Shown in pieces: positions 43,174 through 52,649 of a stretch of 64,000 bases of DNA; within the stretch, counting starts at the first letter, position 1, and every line of letters begins with the position of its first letter. The stretch comes from Sulfurimonas sp. GTDB lineage: Bacteria > Campylobacterota > Campylobacteria > Campylobacterales > Sulfurimonadaceae. The notes under the pieces were generated by a model. That model made no database searches, was not told the DNA's origin, and was given only the letters and a program-made list of their open reading frames with translations. The position numbers and the translations under genes were made by a program. The stretch spans positions 617,824 through 681,823 of the forward strand of contig JAKFWK010000002.1 of assembly GCA_021732045.1 (NCBI GenBank), written 5' to 3'.

Positions 43174-44208
43174 ATGGTCGAACTCTACAACCTTTTTATA
43201 ATAAGAAGTCCTCTTCAGCTAATGAATGCAATTGAAGCAAAAGAGCACTTCTCAACAAAAAACAATATACTTCTAATTATGCATGACTCAGCCATAGAAA
43301 ACTCAGCTAGCACGAACTCAACTCAAATGCAGTTAGTCTCAAACCTCTCTAGGTTTGATGAAAAGATAGACTTTTATTACCAGAGTAAATCTAAATTTTC
43401 AAAGCTCTCATCTCAAGCAAAATTAATTAAAAAGCTACAACAGAAAAATTATGAATATATTTTCAGTGGTGATTATGGGATTATAAACCAGCTCATTATT
43501 GCCAATCTTAAAGTTTCAAGCATATATCTTTTAGACGATGGCACTATGACTCTTGCTACTCACGCCAATAAACTACACCCAAGTTTCAAATCTCCATTGG
43601 GAAAACAATTAAAATTGTTACGATACAAGCTTTTTGGTTTAACCATAAAACAAAACGGTCTAGTAAATTTATTTACAAATTACAATATTAAGCCACATGG
43701 TTCTGAGCAAATCATACCCAATAATTACAACTATTTTAAGAAAATATATGCACAAAAAGCAGTTATGGATGAACGAATATATCTGCTTGGTCAACCACTT
43801 ACAAGCGCTAAAGCAATTTCAGATGAAAATTATTTAAATTATTTAAAAAAGATTATCAACTACTATAAAAAAGAGATTATCTACATTCCTCATCGTGCAG
43901 AAATCATTTCCGATCGGCTTAAAGCTCTTGTATCAGATCGCTTCACTATTCAAAAAAACGAAGGTCCAATAGAGATTGTCTTTTTGTCAAGAAATATTTA
44001 CCCAATGCATGTTGTCTCTTTCTATTCCTCGGCTCTTTTTAATTTAGAGAAAATTTTTGAAACCACAACAATAGATGCAATTAAAATTGATAGTAAAGAC
44101 CTGCTTAGATATCATGATGGCATTCATCTTTGTTATGAGGGAATGAAAAATACAAGAATTAATGTTATTGAGCTTGATGTCACCTCAATCTATGAAGATA
44201 ACAATTGA
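43174..44208 (+). CDS. GT52/sialyltransferase-like glycosyltransferase
   Basis: The 344-residue protein starts YNLFIIRSPLQLMNAIEAKE, has the YLLDDGTMTL segment and the YLLGQPLT...EIIYIPHRAE block. A later FLSRNIYPMHVVSFYSSALFN region resembles the acceptor and CMP site of GT52 and polysialyltransferase-like families. As the cluster makes a CMP-nonulosonic acid, it is the best candidate for the transferase that attaches legionaminic acid to LOS. AAGGA precedes the ATG. The family call is by motif impression. Confidence 0.65.
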   Translation: MVELYNLFIIRSPLQLMNAIEAKEHFSTKNNILLIMHDSAIENSASTNSTQMQLVSNLSRFDEKIDFYYQSKSKFSKLSSQAKLIKKLQQKNYEYIFSGDYGIINQLIIANLKVSSIYLLDDGTMTLATHANKLHPSFKSPLGKQLKLLRYKLFGLTIKQNGLVNLFTNYNIKPHGSEQIIPNNYNYFKKIYAQKAVMDERIYLLGQPLTSAKAISDENYLNYLKKIINYYKKEIIYIPHRAEIISDRLKALVSDRFTIQKNEGPIEIVFLSRNIYPMHVVSFYSSALFNLEKIFETTTIDAIKIDSKDLLRYHDGIHLCYEGMKNTRINVIELDVTSIYEDNN

Positions 44209-44261
44209 AGAGTTTTATCTTCATGGTAATATTTTTTTGTTATCATACTCAACCTTAATAT

Positions 44262-46157
44262 TTGGATAATTCATTGACTAAACTTTATTTTTTAAAAAAT
44301 TATTTCCTTATTTTTATTGTCGCTTACCTTGTCGTACTTATTTCAAAATTTATTTTTTTATTTTATCTCTCTGACAGCTTCAATGGCATACCGTTTTCAT
44401 CACTCTGCTACGCAATTTTTTGGGGATACAAGTTTGATTTCGCAACTGCTTCGTTAATTAGTTTAATTGGTTTTCTTTTTGCCTCGAATCGTAACTATTT
44501 TGCCATTGCCTCTTCTTTTTTACTATCTTTTCTTTTTCTATCCCAAAGCTCGGATATTATGTATTTTTTTGAGTCTAGCAGGCATATGGGATATGAAGTA
44601 AGTGATGCCTTAACTGATGCTTCTGGCTTGGCAATGACAGCGGCTTCGCAACATACTTTACTTACGATTAGCTCACTTATTTTCAGCGTAATTCTTTTTA
44701 TTTTAATATATAAACTTTTGGTTAAAAAAAGTTTAGTGATACCTTTTAATAAATTCTATTTACCTAAACTTTTAGTCATACTCTTATTTACACTATTTTT
44801 TATGCGTGGAATGGCGCAAAATATTCCTCTTACTCCTTGGCAATCTAGCCAAATAAGAGATAGCAAGCTAGCGACTTTAGCACTTAACGGTACTTACAAC
44901 GCAATATTTTCACTTACGAATAGAGATAAAAAACTCAAACTACTAAAGATTCCAACCATAGACAAAGATGTGATGCAAAGTGAGATGCAAAAACTCTATC
45001 AAAATAGTTATACTCCTTACAATAGACCCCTGCATAAGCCAAATGTTGTGATATTTTTCCTTGAAAGTTGGAGTGGAGTCAATATCAAAAATTATGGGTT
45101 CAACAAATCATCTATCTCTACTACTCCATTTTTTGACTCCATCTTAGCGCAATCAATCAGACCAAAGGCAATGATAGCGGGAGGACATAGAACAACTGAG
45201 GGGATATTTGCAACTCTTTGTTCATTTCAAAATCCACTAGGAAAGACAGTAGCAAAAACACAACTACAAGATTTTAAGTATGAATCTTTAATCAACATTT
45301 TCAATCAAGCAGGATACAGAAGTGCATTTTTCCAAGGTTCAGCCAAAGAAACAAGCGGAACTGGAGCTTTTGCGCAAAGTATAGGATTCCAAGAAAGTTA
45401 TGGGAAAAAAGATGTGATTAAAAGGGCATATGAACAAAACAATTGGGGAGTTCATGATAGCGATCTTTATAATTTCACAATCGATACAATTCAAACATCA
45501 AATAAGCCATTTATAATAGGAATAAATGGAGCCACAACACATGACGATAAAATCCCACAAGGGGTAGAAAAAATCAATTTTGTAGCAGATAAATCACTAA
45601 ACAATCAACTAAATGCTCTTCATTTTTCAGATATGGCACTCCAAAAATTTGTAGAAATAATGAAAAAAAAATATCCAAATACACTTTTTGTCTTTGTAGC
45701 TGATCATTGTGGTGGAGTAAAAGGAAGTAATTTTGAAAATTATCTAATCCCTTTTGCACTTTATCACAAAGACTTAAAGCCTTTCTATAGTAATAATTAT
45801 CTTTCCCAAAGAGATATTGCCCCAACTATCTTGGACGCTGTTTTTGGTGACTACAAAAAGATAACAACTAAGTTTAGTGGTCGTTCTTTGTTAAGTGAAA
45901 ATGATTTTTTTGCTGACTATTATCATAATGGTTTTTTAGGCTGGATTGAAAAAGATAATCTTCTTGAGATAAATACAGCGACCAATAAGCATAAATGTTA
46001 CGATATATCCACCTTTACAGATAGAGAGATTGGGTGTACAAATGATATAATAAACTTCAAAAACAGAGCATTAAGTTTTACAAACGCCTCCCAAAAGCTT
46101 CTTTTTGATGGAAAAACAAAAAATTTCAGACAGTATAAAGGAAAGCAATCAGAGTAA
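44262..46157 (+). CDS. LTA synthase-like membrane sulfatase-superfamily transferase
   Basis: The 631-residue protein has five hydrophobic helices (first 190 residues) and an extracytoplasmic alkaline-phosphatase-type domain. VVIFFLESWSGVN gives metal Glu, and AGGHRTTEGIFATLCSF includes a Thr nucleophile candidate. WGVHDSDLYNF and FVFVADHCGG complete the metal ligands. Such enzymes move phosphoglycerol from phosphatidylglycerol to polymers or glycans, so it may decorate LOS with phosphoglycerol. The start is ambiguous: TTG at 44262 or at 44274, both weakly supported. The next gene is 113 bases on. Confidence 0.75.
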   Translation: MDNSLTKLYFLKNYFLIFIVAYLVVLISKFIFLFYLSDSFNGIPFSSLCYAIFWGYKFDFATASLISLIGFLFASNRNYFAIASSFLLSFLFLSQSSDIMYFFESSRHMGYEVSDALTDASGLAMTAASQHTLLTISSLIFSVILFILIYKLLVKKSLVIPFNKFYLPKLLVILLFTLFFMRGMAQNIPLTPWQSSQIRDSKLATLALNGTYNAIFSLTNRDKKLKLLKIPTIDKDVMQSEMQKLYQNSYTPYNRPLHKPNVVIFFLESWSGVNIKNYGFNKSSISTTPFFDSILAQSIRPKAMIAGGHRTTEGIFATLCSFQNPLGKTVAKTQLQDFKYESLINIFNQAGYRSAFFQGSAKETSGTGAFAQSIGFQESYGKKDVIKRAYEQNNWGVHDSDLYNFTIDTIQTSNKPFIIGINGATTHDDKIPQGVEKINFVADKSLNNQLNALHFSDMALQKFVEIMKKKYPNTLFVFVADHCGGVKGSNFENYLIPFALYHKDLKPFYSNNYLSQRDIAPTILDAVFGDYKKITTKFSGRSLLSENDFFADYYHNGFLGWIEKDNLLEINTATNKHKCYDISTFTDREIGCTNDIINFKNRALSFTNASQKLLFDGKTKNFRQYKGKQSE

Positions 46158-46270
46158 AAATAGCGCGTATTTGCTAAAATTTTATCTCTTATTTTTTACC
46201 AAGAATCTTATACAGTTCATGAGTTGAATTTTCTTGTAAAATAAAATGTTAATCATAATGGAATAAAAAA

Positions 46271-47005
46271 ATGAAACTTGAATCAGTAGATACCAACTCC
46301 AAATTATTATTAAAAAATATAAAAAAACATTTCAAAAACTCCGATAACTCTATACATAAGGCGAGAAATGAGATAAAAGTTATAAACTTTGAAAACAAAG
46401 AATTAATTATAAAATCTTTTAAAATCCCAAATATCATAAACAAAATAGTTTACTCATTTTTCAAAGACTCAAAAGCAAAAAAATCTTATGACAATAGCTT
46501 AAAGATAGTAGATTTTGTGCCAAAGCCTATAGGTTTTATTGAGTTTAAAAAATTTGGCTTAATTAATGAGAGCTATTTTGTAAGCGAGAAGTTTGGCTAC
46601 GATTTTACAATACGAGAGCCTCTACTAGATAGAGGTTTTTCAGACAGAGAAGCTATTTTTATGGCTTTTGCAAAATTTACATTTTTACTTCATGAAAGCA
46701 ACATCTTTCATCTTGATTACTCTCCGGGAAATATTCTCATAAAAAAAGAGAGTGATACTTACACATTTAAAATCGTAGATATAAATAGAATGCAATTTAA
46801 AACTCTTACTTCAAATGAGAGACTAAAAAATTTTTCCAAACTTTGGGCAAAGGATGATGATTTAAGATTTATCGCAAAAGAATATGCAAGACTTGCGGGC
46901 TTGGATACACAAGATTGCATTGAAGTTGCACTTAAATACTCACAAACTCACAAAAATAAAATAAATACAAAAAAAAGATTAAGAGGAATCGAAGTTGTTG
47001 ATTAG
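46271..47005 (+). CDS. WaaP/InaA-like lipopolysaccharide kinase
   Basis: The 244-residue protein has a protein-kinase-like fold reduced to the LPS-kinase form. A helix with K (ELIIKSFKIPNI) precedes the catalytic loop HLDYSPGNIL (about 165-174) and the metal motif KIVDINRM (about 187-194). WaaP-type kinases phosphorylate core heptoses, which suits the heptose-rich locus. Its 3' end overlaps the deacetylase start by 11 bases. Confidence 0.75.
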   Translation: MKLESVDTNSKLLLKNIKKHFKNSDNSIHKARNEIKVINFENKELIIKSFKIPNIINKIVYSFFKDSKAKKSYDNSLKIVDFVPKPIGFIEFKKFGLINESYFVSEKFGYDFTIREPLLDRGFSDREAIFMAFAKFTFLLHESNIFHLDYSPGNILIKKESDTYTFKIVDINRMQFKTLTSNERLKNFSKLWAKDDDLRFIAKEYARLAGLDTQDCIEVALKYSQTHKNKINTKKRLRGIEVVD

Positions 47006-47720
47006 TGTAATGTATCATCATGTAAACAGTGACAGATGCTCGAATAATTTAGAAATATTTGAGCAACACTTGTCTTATATACAAAAAAATTTTACGACTG
47101 TTCTACCTGGTGAAAGAATAGATGAAAATTCTATATGTCTAACTTTTGATGATGCGTATAGTGATTTTTATTTTCTTATATACCCTCTTTTAAAAAAATA
47201 CAACCTAAAGGCGCTTCTTGCGGTTCCAAGTAATTATATTTTAGACTATTGCGATTTAGAACCAACAATAAGAATGGGATTTGAGCATAATGACCTTTTC
47301 AAAAATTACACAAAAGGAACATTTTGCACATATACAGAGCTTCTTGAGATGATAGGTAGTGGACTAATAGTTATTGCTTCTCACTCTTGCACACATTCAA
47401 ATTTAATTCAAAAAGAAATTAATTTGGAACAAGAACTAGAGCATTCTAAAAAAACACTAGAATCAAAGCTAAATGTGACTGTAGATAGCTTTGTTTTTCC
47501 ATTTGGTAAATACAACAAAGAAATTTTAAAAGAAACAAAAAAGTATTATAAATATGCTTTTAGAATCGGTAATGCTGTCCAAGAAGATTTTTCTGGTATC
47601 AATGGCGTAATCTATAGAATTGACGGGGATAAACTCGATACCAAAAGTAGTATTTTTGAGTGGAAAAAGATTCTCAAGTATAAATTTAAAGCATTTACAA
47701 AAAAGGTAACAAATGGCTAG
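46995..47720 (+). CDS. Polysaccharide deacetylase (NodB homology)
   Basis: The 241-residue protein has MYHHVN, the metal-binding Asp in LTFDDAYSDF, the HSCTHSNL metal histidines (near 133-140) and FVFPFGKYNKE. It probably removes N-acetyl groups from an LOS or capsule sugar. No signal peptide is seen, so it would act in the cytoplasm. The start is TTG (46995 or 46998), preceded by AGAGGAA inside the kinase gene. An ATG at 47010 is the alternative. Confidence 0.82.
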   Translation: MLISVMYHHVNSDRCSNNLEIFEQHLSYIQKNFTTVLPGERIDENSICLTFDDAYSDFYFLIYPLLKKYNLKALLAVPSNYILDYCDLEPTIRMGFEHNDLFKNYTKGTFCTYTELLEMIGSGLIVIASHSCTHSNLIQKEINLEQELEHSKKTLESKLNVTVDSFVFPFGKYNKEILKETKKYYKYAFRIGNAVQEDFSGINGVIYRIDGDKLDTKSSIFEWKKILKYKFKAFTKKVTNG

Positions 47721-48471
47721 TAATATATCGGTTGTAATGATTGTAAAAAATGGCGCTCTTACAATCAAAAACTCTCTTGAAAGTCTTATAGGTTTTGATG
47801 ATGTGGTTGTTTATGATAATGGCTCTGAAGACGAAACAGCAAATATAGCATCAAAATTTTCCAATGTTAATTTTATTCAGGGAGAATTTATTGGTTTTGG
47901 AGAAACAAAAAACAAGGCAGCTAGCTATGCAAAACATGAATGGATACTTATTCTAGATAGTGATGAAGTTGTGGATAGTAATCTTTTTAAAACTCTAAAA
48001 AATACAGATTTAGATAACAATAGTGTATATTTACTAAATTTTCATGCTTTTTATAAAGAAATTCAGATAAAACATTGTGGCTGGAATAATCAAAAAATAA
48101 AACGGCTCTATAACAAGACAAAAACAAAATTCAACTCAAATTATGTTCACGAAAATATAATAACCGACAAGATGAATACCGTTGAGCTTAATGGTGGAAA
48201 TATTCTTCATTATAGCTATCACTCCATAAGTGATTTTATTAAAAAAGCAGATAGATACTCTACGCTTTTTGCACAAAATAATGTTGGTAAAAAAACATCT
48301 TCGCCAGCAAAAGCGCTTTTTAATGGAATTTTTTCATTCATAAAAACATACTTTTTTAAACGAGGTTTTCTTGATGGTTACGCTGGGCTCGTTATTGCAT
48401 TTTCTCATATGGCAACAAACTTTTATAAATATATCAAGCTTTACGAGCTAAATCATGAGGCAAAAAAGTGA
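47713..48471 (+). CDS. Glycosyltransferase family 2, WaaE/KdtX-like
   Basis: The 252-residue GT-A protein has ISVVMIVKNGALTIKNSLESL, YDNGSEDET, ETKNKAASYAKHEWILILDSDE and CGWNNQKIKRLYN. These are typical of WaaE-type transferases that add glucose to inner-core heptose. It overlaps the deacetylase gene by 8 bases and the next GT9 gene by 4 bases. Confidence 0.85.
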   Translation: MASNISVVMIVKNGALTIKNSLESLIGFDDVVVYDNGSEDETANIASKFSNVNFIQGEFIGFGETKNKAASYAKHEWILILDSDEVVDSNLFKTLKNTDLDNNSVYLLNFHAFYKEIQIKHCGWNNQKIKRLYNKTKTKFNSNYVHENIITDKMNTVELNGGNILHYSYHSISDFIKKADRYSTLFAQNNVGKKTSSPAKALFNGIFSFIKTYFFKRGFLDGYAGLVIAFSHMATNFYKYIKLYELNHEAKK

Positions 48472-49403
48472 ACCTACTTATAACAAGACATGACAAAATC
48501 GGGGACTTTGTAGTAACTCTACCTCTTTTTAAAGCAATAAAAGAGCAGTATCCAAATACAAAAATAACTGCGCTCGTATCAAAAATAAATTATCAATTTG
48601 CATCACAAATAGATTTCATAGATAATGTGATTTTGTATGACAAAAATGATTTTATGGGAACATTGCGCAGAATCAGAGCCCATAAATTCGACGCTAGCAT
48701 CAGCGGATTTATAGACACAAACCTCGGTGTTCTTCTTTTTTTAAGCGGCATAAAACAGAGGGTTGCACCATCCACAAAACTTGCCCAATTTTTTTTCAAC
48801 AAAACAGTAGCCCAAAGAAGAAACAAAGCAGAGAAAACAGAGTGGCAATATAATCTTGATCTGGCAAAAGAGATTTTTGCGGATATAAAGCTTGATTTTT
48901 CAAGACCTCTCATAAAATCTTCGTTTTCTACTCCTTCCTCACAAAAAACGGTTGCCCTTCATCCCGGTTTTGGCGGCAGTAGCGATGGCAACTTAAAACT
49001 TGATGACTATTTACGCCTCGCAAAAAGAGCAAGCGAACTCCAAAACACAAAGGTAGTTTTTACTTTTGGTCCAGATGATACAAAGTCAAAAGAATACATA
49101 GAAAGTCATCTTGATTTTAAAGCTGAACTTTTAGTTTCAAAGATGAGCCTCATGGAGTTTTGCCAGTTTTTGGCTGGCTGTGAGCTGTTTATCAGCACCT
49201 CAACCGGGCCCATGCATTTAGCCGGTGCCGTCAACACGAACACACTCTCATTTTTTGGCAACACTCTTTTTGCAAGTGCCCTAAGATGGGCAACCGTAAG
49301 CGAGAAAAGCAGGCAACACAATTTTATGATACCTGCCGATTATGATGAAAACTATTACAATACAGTCGAAAGCAAGATGATTGAAATAGTTACAAGCAGA
49401 TAA
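48468..49403 (+). CDS. Glycosyltransferase family 9 (heptosyltransferase-like)
   Basis: The 311-residue GT9 protein starts LLITRHDKIGDFVVTLPLFKAI. It has VALHPGFGGSSDGNLKLDDY and ISTSTGPMHLAGAVNTNTLSFF, the usual sugar-nucleotide site. The start is GTG at 48468, overlapping the TGA of the upstream gene. It is likely a core heptosyltransferase or a third-heptose enzyme. It faces the converging GT2 gene across 33 bases. Confidence 0.85.
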   Translation: MNLLITRHDKIGDFVVTLPLFKAIKEQYPNTKITALVSKINYQFASQIDFIDNVILYDKNDFMGTLRRIRAHKFDASISGFIDTNLGVLLFLSGIKQRVAPSTKLAQFFFNKTVAQRRNKAEKTEWQYNLDLAKEIFADIKLDFSRPLIKSSFSTPSSQKTVALHPGFGGSSDGNLKLDDYLRLAKRASELQNTKVVFTFGPDDTKSKEYIESHLDFKAELLVSKMSLMEFCQFLAGCELFISTSTGPMHLAGAVNTNTLSFFGNTLFASALRWATVSEKSRQHNFMIPADYDENYYNTVESKMIEIVTSR

Positions 49404-49436
49404 TCAAATTACCAACCATATCAAACTTACTAAAAA

Positions 49437-50261
49437 CTACTCTCTTGTTAAACCAATTTTGCATTTCACTTGCTTGTTTTCTTTTACTTTGTTGAAAACT
49501 TTCATAGATTTTTCAGCATCGGCAGGACTATACACCTCTTCATGATAGAGATGAAACACAAATGATCTATTTCTTATACGCTTAAAGTTACATCCCTTTA
49601 ATCTCAATCTATACTCTATATCTGTATCTTCGCCGACCGATGGAGAAACATAATCTTCATTAAAGCCATTTATTTCAATCAAGTCACTCTTGTTTATACC
49701 AAAATTACATCCAAGAACTGATGCCTCTTTACCTTTATGTTTTAGATTAAACAACAAGTCTCCTAAATAAATTCCCTCTTCAAAATGCCTAGTGTTGTCC
49801 TCTCGAAAATTAAATATATTTAATAAATAGTTCTTTTGAATATCTAGAATATTTAATTTTCTCTCTCTTATCTGTTTTGTAAATCTACTTCCAAGCTCTA
49901 CTCGTCGTCCACACAACACCGTGTTTTTTTCTTTTTGCTTATTGTACTCTCTAACAAAATGAATATTTGGTATACAGTCACCATCTATAAACAGTAAAAA
50001 ATCAGAACTCGCGACTCTTATGGCATTGTTTAGAGATGAGTTTTTTCTCCAACCAACATCTTTTTGAGTGGTATGTTTTAAATTTAGATGTGCATAATTT
50101 TTTATACAATTTTTAATTTCATCAGATTCACAATCCTCAGCAACAATAATCTCAAAATTCTTATAGGACTGTTTCTCCAGCGCCTCCAAAATAAGACTCA
50201 AAGACTGGGCATCCTTATAGACAGCTACAACCAAACTAATATCTGGGGAAACAGGTTGCAT
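49437..50261 (-). CDS. Glycosyltransferase family 2
   Basis: From the ATG at 50259-50261 (GGAGT four bases upstream) the protein has 274 residues. An upstream ATG at 50279 would place the start before that ribosome site. ISLVVAVYKDAQSLSLILEAL, IIVAEDCESDE, FLLFIDGDCIPN (DGD metal motif) and the GEDTDIEYRLRLKG acceptor block mark a GT-A enzyme with a galactosyltransferase-like C-terminal region. It is the only minus-strand gene inside this part of the LOS locus, which suggests a later insertion. Confidence 0.83.
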   Translation of the reverse strand: MQPVSPDISLVVAVYKDAQSLSLILEALEKQSYKNFEIIVAEDCESDEIKNCIKNYAHLNLKHTTQKDVGWRKNSSLNNAIRVASSDFLLFIDGDCIPNIHFVREYNKQKEKNTVLCGRRVELGSRFTKQIRERKLNILDIQKNYLLNIFNFREDNTRHFEEGIYLGDLLFNLKHKGKEASVLGCNFGINKSDLIEINGFNEDYVSPSVGEDTDIEYRLRLKGCNFKRIRNRSFVFHLYHEEVYSPADAEKSMKVFNKVKENKQVKCKIGLTRE

Positions 50262-50381
50262 AAACACTCCAACATACAAAACTTTATTTTGTATATTTTA
50301 ACAAAATTGTGCTAAATAAATACTAACTAATCCTCTGTGGTTTTTGACTGGTTTAATACCAAAAAAGATATAATTCTTCTT

Positions 50382-51644
50382 ATGAAACAGCCTTTTATAT
50401 GGGATAACTATTCCGACCAGCCATATCCACTAAAAGATAAAATCTATAAAAAAAGCATGAGGAAGAAAGAGTTTTTATCTCTTTTAAAAACATTCCTTAT
50501 ATCAATTTTTACATTACCGATTTCGCTCCTTGCTATCCCGTTTGTACGAAAAAAGAGTATTAAAAATAGCGACTTTTTCTGTATTGGTGTTGATTACCAA
50601 CGCGAAAAGGATGTAACGATAGAGCTCATTAATGAACTCGGAGCAGAAAGAGTTTTGGTGCGTTTTAAACTTTGGGAAATGGAAACCCTTAATGAGCTCA
50701 AAGAATTTATCCTTGCCATGAGTCAGAGAAAAATAACTCTTAAAATTCTTCAAGATAGAGAACATATAGAAGATTTGGGGCTTTTAAAAAAAGATTTAGA
50801 CACCATTTTTAGTACACTTCATGAAATAGTAGATATTTTTGAGATTGGCTCAACTATAAATCGTGCAAAATGGGGATTTTTTAGCGTAGATGAGTACAAT
50901 CGTTTTTATAAAGTCGCATATAATCTGAAAATTTCAAAATTCCCACACGCCAAGCTTATTGGCAGCGGAGTCATAGATTTTGAGTACCATTTTACCGCTC
51001 ATACTCTTTTTAATTTTTTTAGATACAGCTATGACGGAATTTCTTCGCTTTTATATGTTGATAGACGAGGTGCACCGGAAAATATGCAGCTGGGATTTGA
51101 TCTCTCAGATAAAATAGCACTGCTTAGCGCTATGGTTTGGCTTAGTCCAAAAAGCACCCATGAACTTCACATCACAGAGACCAACTGGCCAATTACGGGT
51201 ACTGCTCCATATGCTCCAACAAGTGAGCATGAGTGTGTAAGCGAGGAGCTTTATGGGGATTTTATGCTTAGATATTATCTGCTTGCTTTTGCTTCTGCTC
51301 AGGTTAATTCAGTCTCGTGGCATCAATTAATAGCCCCAGGCTACGGACTTGTGGATAACAGGGATGGTATAAGAAAACGAACAGCATTTACAGCCTATAA
51401 GTTTATGGTAAGTAGTCTGAAAAATGCACAGTTTTTGAGACTTGACATAAAGCGTCATTACTATATTTTCCAGTGCCTTGTTGATAACAATCTTTTACAA
51501 ATTCACTGGTCACTAAAACCAACAACTCTAAAAAATGAAGACTATTTTGAAGTATTTTCTAAAAATGGTAAAAAAATCGAAAATGAAATATTAAATATCG
51601 GCTCATCACCAATTTACATCTACATAAAAAATGGAACTAACTAA
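50382..51644 (+). CDS. Unidentified glycoside-hydrolase-like protein in LOS locus
   Basis: Starting at the second candidate (ATG at 50382) the protein has 420 residues. A GTG at 50337 would add 15. A membrane helix lies near residues 33-53, followed by a domain with TIM-barrel-like alternation (FFCIGVDYQREKDVTIELINELGAERVLVRFKLWEM and FEIGSTINRAKWGFFSV). LHITETNWPI has a Glu placed as the nucleophile of GH-A enzymes, with an earlier Asn/Glu region. It resembles GH39-type folds, but I do not recognise a named family. It is read together with waaF. Confidence 0.6.
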   Translation: MKQPFIWDNYSDQPYPLKDKIYKKSMRKKEFLSLLKTFLISIFTLPISLLAIPFVRKKSIKNSDFFCIGVDYQREKDVTIELINELGAERVLVRFKLWEMETLNELKEFILAMSQRKITLKILQDREHIEDLGLLKKDLDTIFSTLHEIVDIFEIGSTINRAKWGFFSVDEYNRFYKVAYNLKISKFPHAKLIGSGVIDFEYHFTAHTLFNFFRYSYDGISSLLYVDRRGAPENMQLGFDLSDKIALLSAMVWLSPKSTHELHITETNWPITGTAPYAPTSEHECVSEELYGDFMLRYYLLAFASAQVNSVSWHQLIAPGYGLVDNRDGIRKRTAFTAYKFMVSSLKNAQFLRLDIKRHYYIFQCLVDNNLLQIHWSLKPTTLKNEDYFEVFSKNGKKIENEILNIGSSPIYIYIKNGTN

Positions 51645-52618
51645 TGAACATACTAATTATTCTGCCAAACTGGCTAGGGGACACCGTTATGGCAACTCCA
51701 GCTATTGAACTTTTAGCAACCTACTATCCAGATACAAACTTTACTTTTGTTGGCAGTTACGCATCAATTGAGGCATTAAAGTATCATCCTCTCTGCAAAA
51801 ATGCAATAGTGGATGAGACAAAAAAAGCCAAAAACAGGATTAAAGCAACTTATGAGCTTGCAAAAAAACTAGGCAGTTTTGATATAGCAATCTCTTTTAG
51901 GAATCAGATTCACTCATCACTGCTTCTTAGACTAACGGGCAGTGTGATTTGTATTGCAAAGCGTTCATGGCACTCCATGTTTTTGCTCTCACACGCACCA
52001 AATATAAAAACAAATAAACATCTCTCCAAACAGTATGCGGAACTCGCTATGACAAATACAGATTTATGGGACGGTAATACACCAAAACTTAAACTCTATA
52101 TAGAACCAAAGAATCTTGAAAAACAGACTTTAGGAATTAACGCAGGTGCAACATATGGAAGTGCAAAAAGATGGTATCCAGAACGATTTGCCCAAGTAGC
52201 TCATGAGCTTAGCAACAGATATGATATAGTTATTTTTGGCGGACCAAACGAGACCGAGATGGCAAACGAGATAGAATCATATCTAAAACAGTACGGCGTT
52301 AAAAATTACACAAATCTAGCAGGCAAAACCACCATAAAAGAGCTTTGCGAAAACATAGGCGGATGTTCACTTTTTATAACAAACGATAGCGGTCCCATGC
52401 ATGTAGCAGCAGCTTATGGTGTGCCTAGCGTATCCATCTTTGGGCCCACAAAACATACGGAAACTTCGCAGTGGATGAATGAGAGAAGTAAAATTGTAAG
52501 ACACGAGATGGAGTGCTCACCATGCATGAGAAGAGAATGCCCTCTTGGTCATCATGAGTGTATGAAAGGCATTATGTCGCCAGAAGTCATTAAAGCTGTA
52601 CGAGAATTAGATATTTAA
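51644..52618 (+). CDS. waaF: Lipopolysaccharide heptosyltransferase II
   Basis: WaaF adds the second heptose. The 324-residue GT9 protein starts MNILIILPNWLGDTVMATPAIELL, the WaaF form. It has NAGATYGSAKRWYPERFAQVA, FITNDSGPMHVAAAYGVPSVSIFGPT and the C-terminal CSPCMRRECPLGHHECM cysteine cluster common in WaaF. The ATG overlaps the stop of the upstream gene by one base. It converges with the YfaZ-like gene. Confidence 0.94.
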   Translation: MNILIILPNWLGDTVMATPAIELLATYYPDTNFTFVGSYASIEALKYHPLCKNAIVDETKKAKNRIKATYELAKKLGSFDIAISFRNQIHSSLLLRLTGSVICIAKRSWHSMFLLSHAPNIKTNKHLSKQYAELAMTNTDLWDGNTPKLKLYIEPKNLEKQTLGINAGATYGSAKRWYPERFAQVAHELSNRYDIVIFGGPNETEMANEIESYLKQYGVKNYTNLAGKTTIKELCENIGGCSLFITNDSGPMHVAAAYGVPSVSIFGPTKHTETSQWMNERSKIVRHEMECSPCMRRECPLGHHECMKGIMSPEVIKAVRELDI

Positions 52619-52649
52619 ACCTATTCTCCAAGTCACAATTTAGAATATA

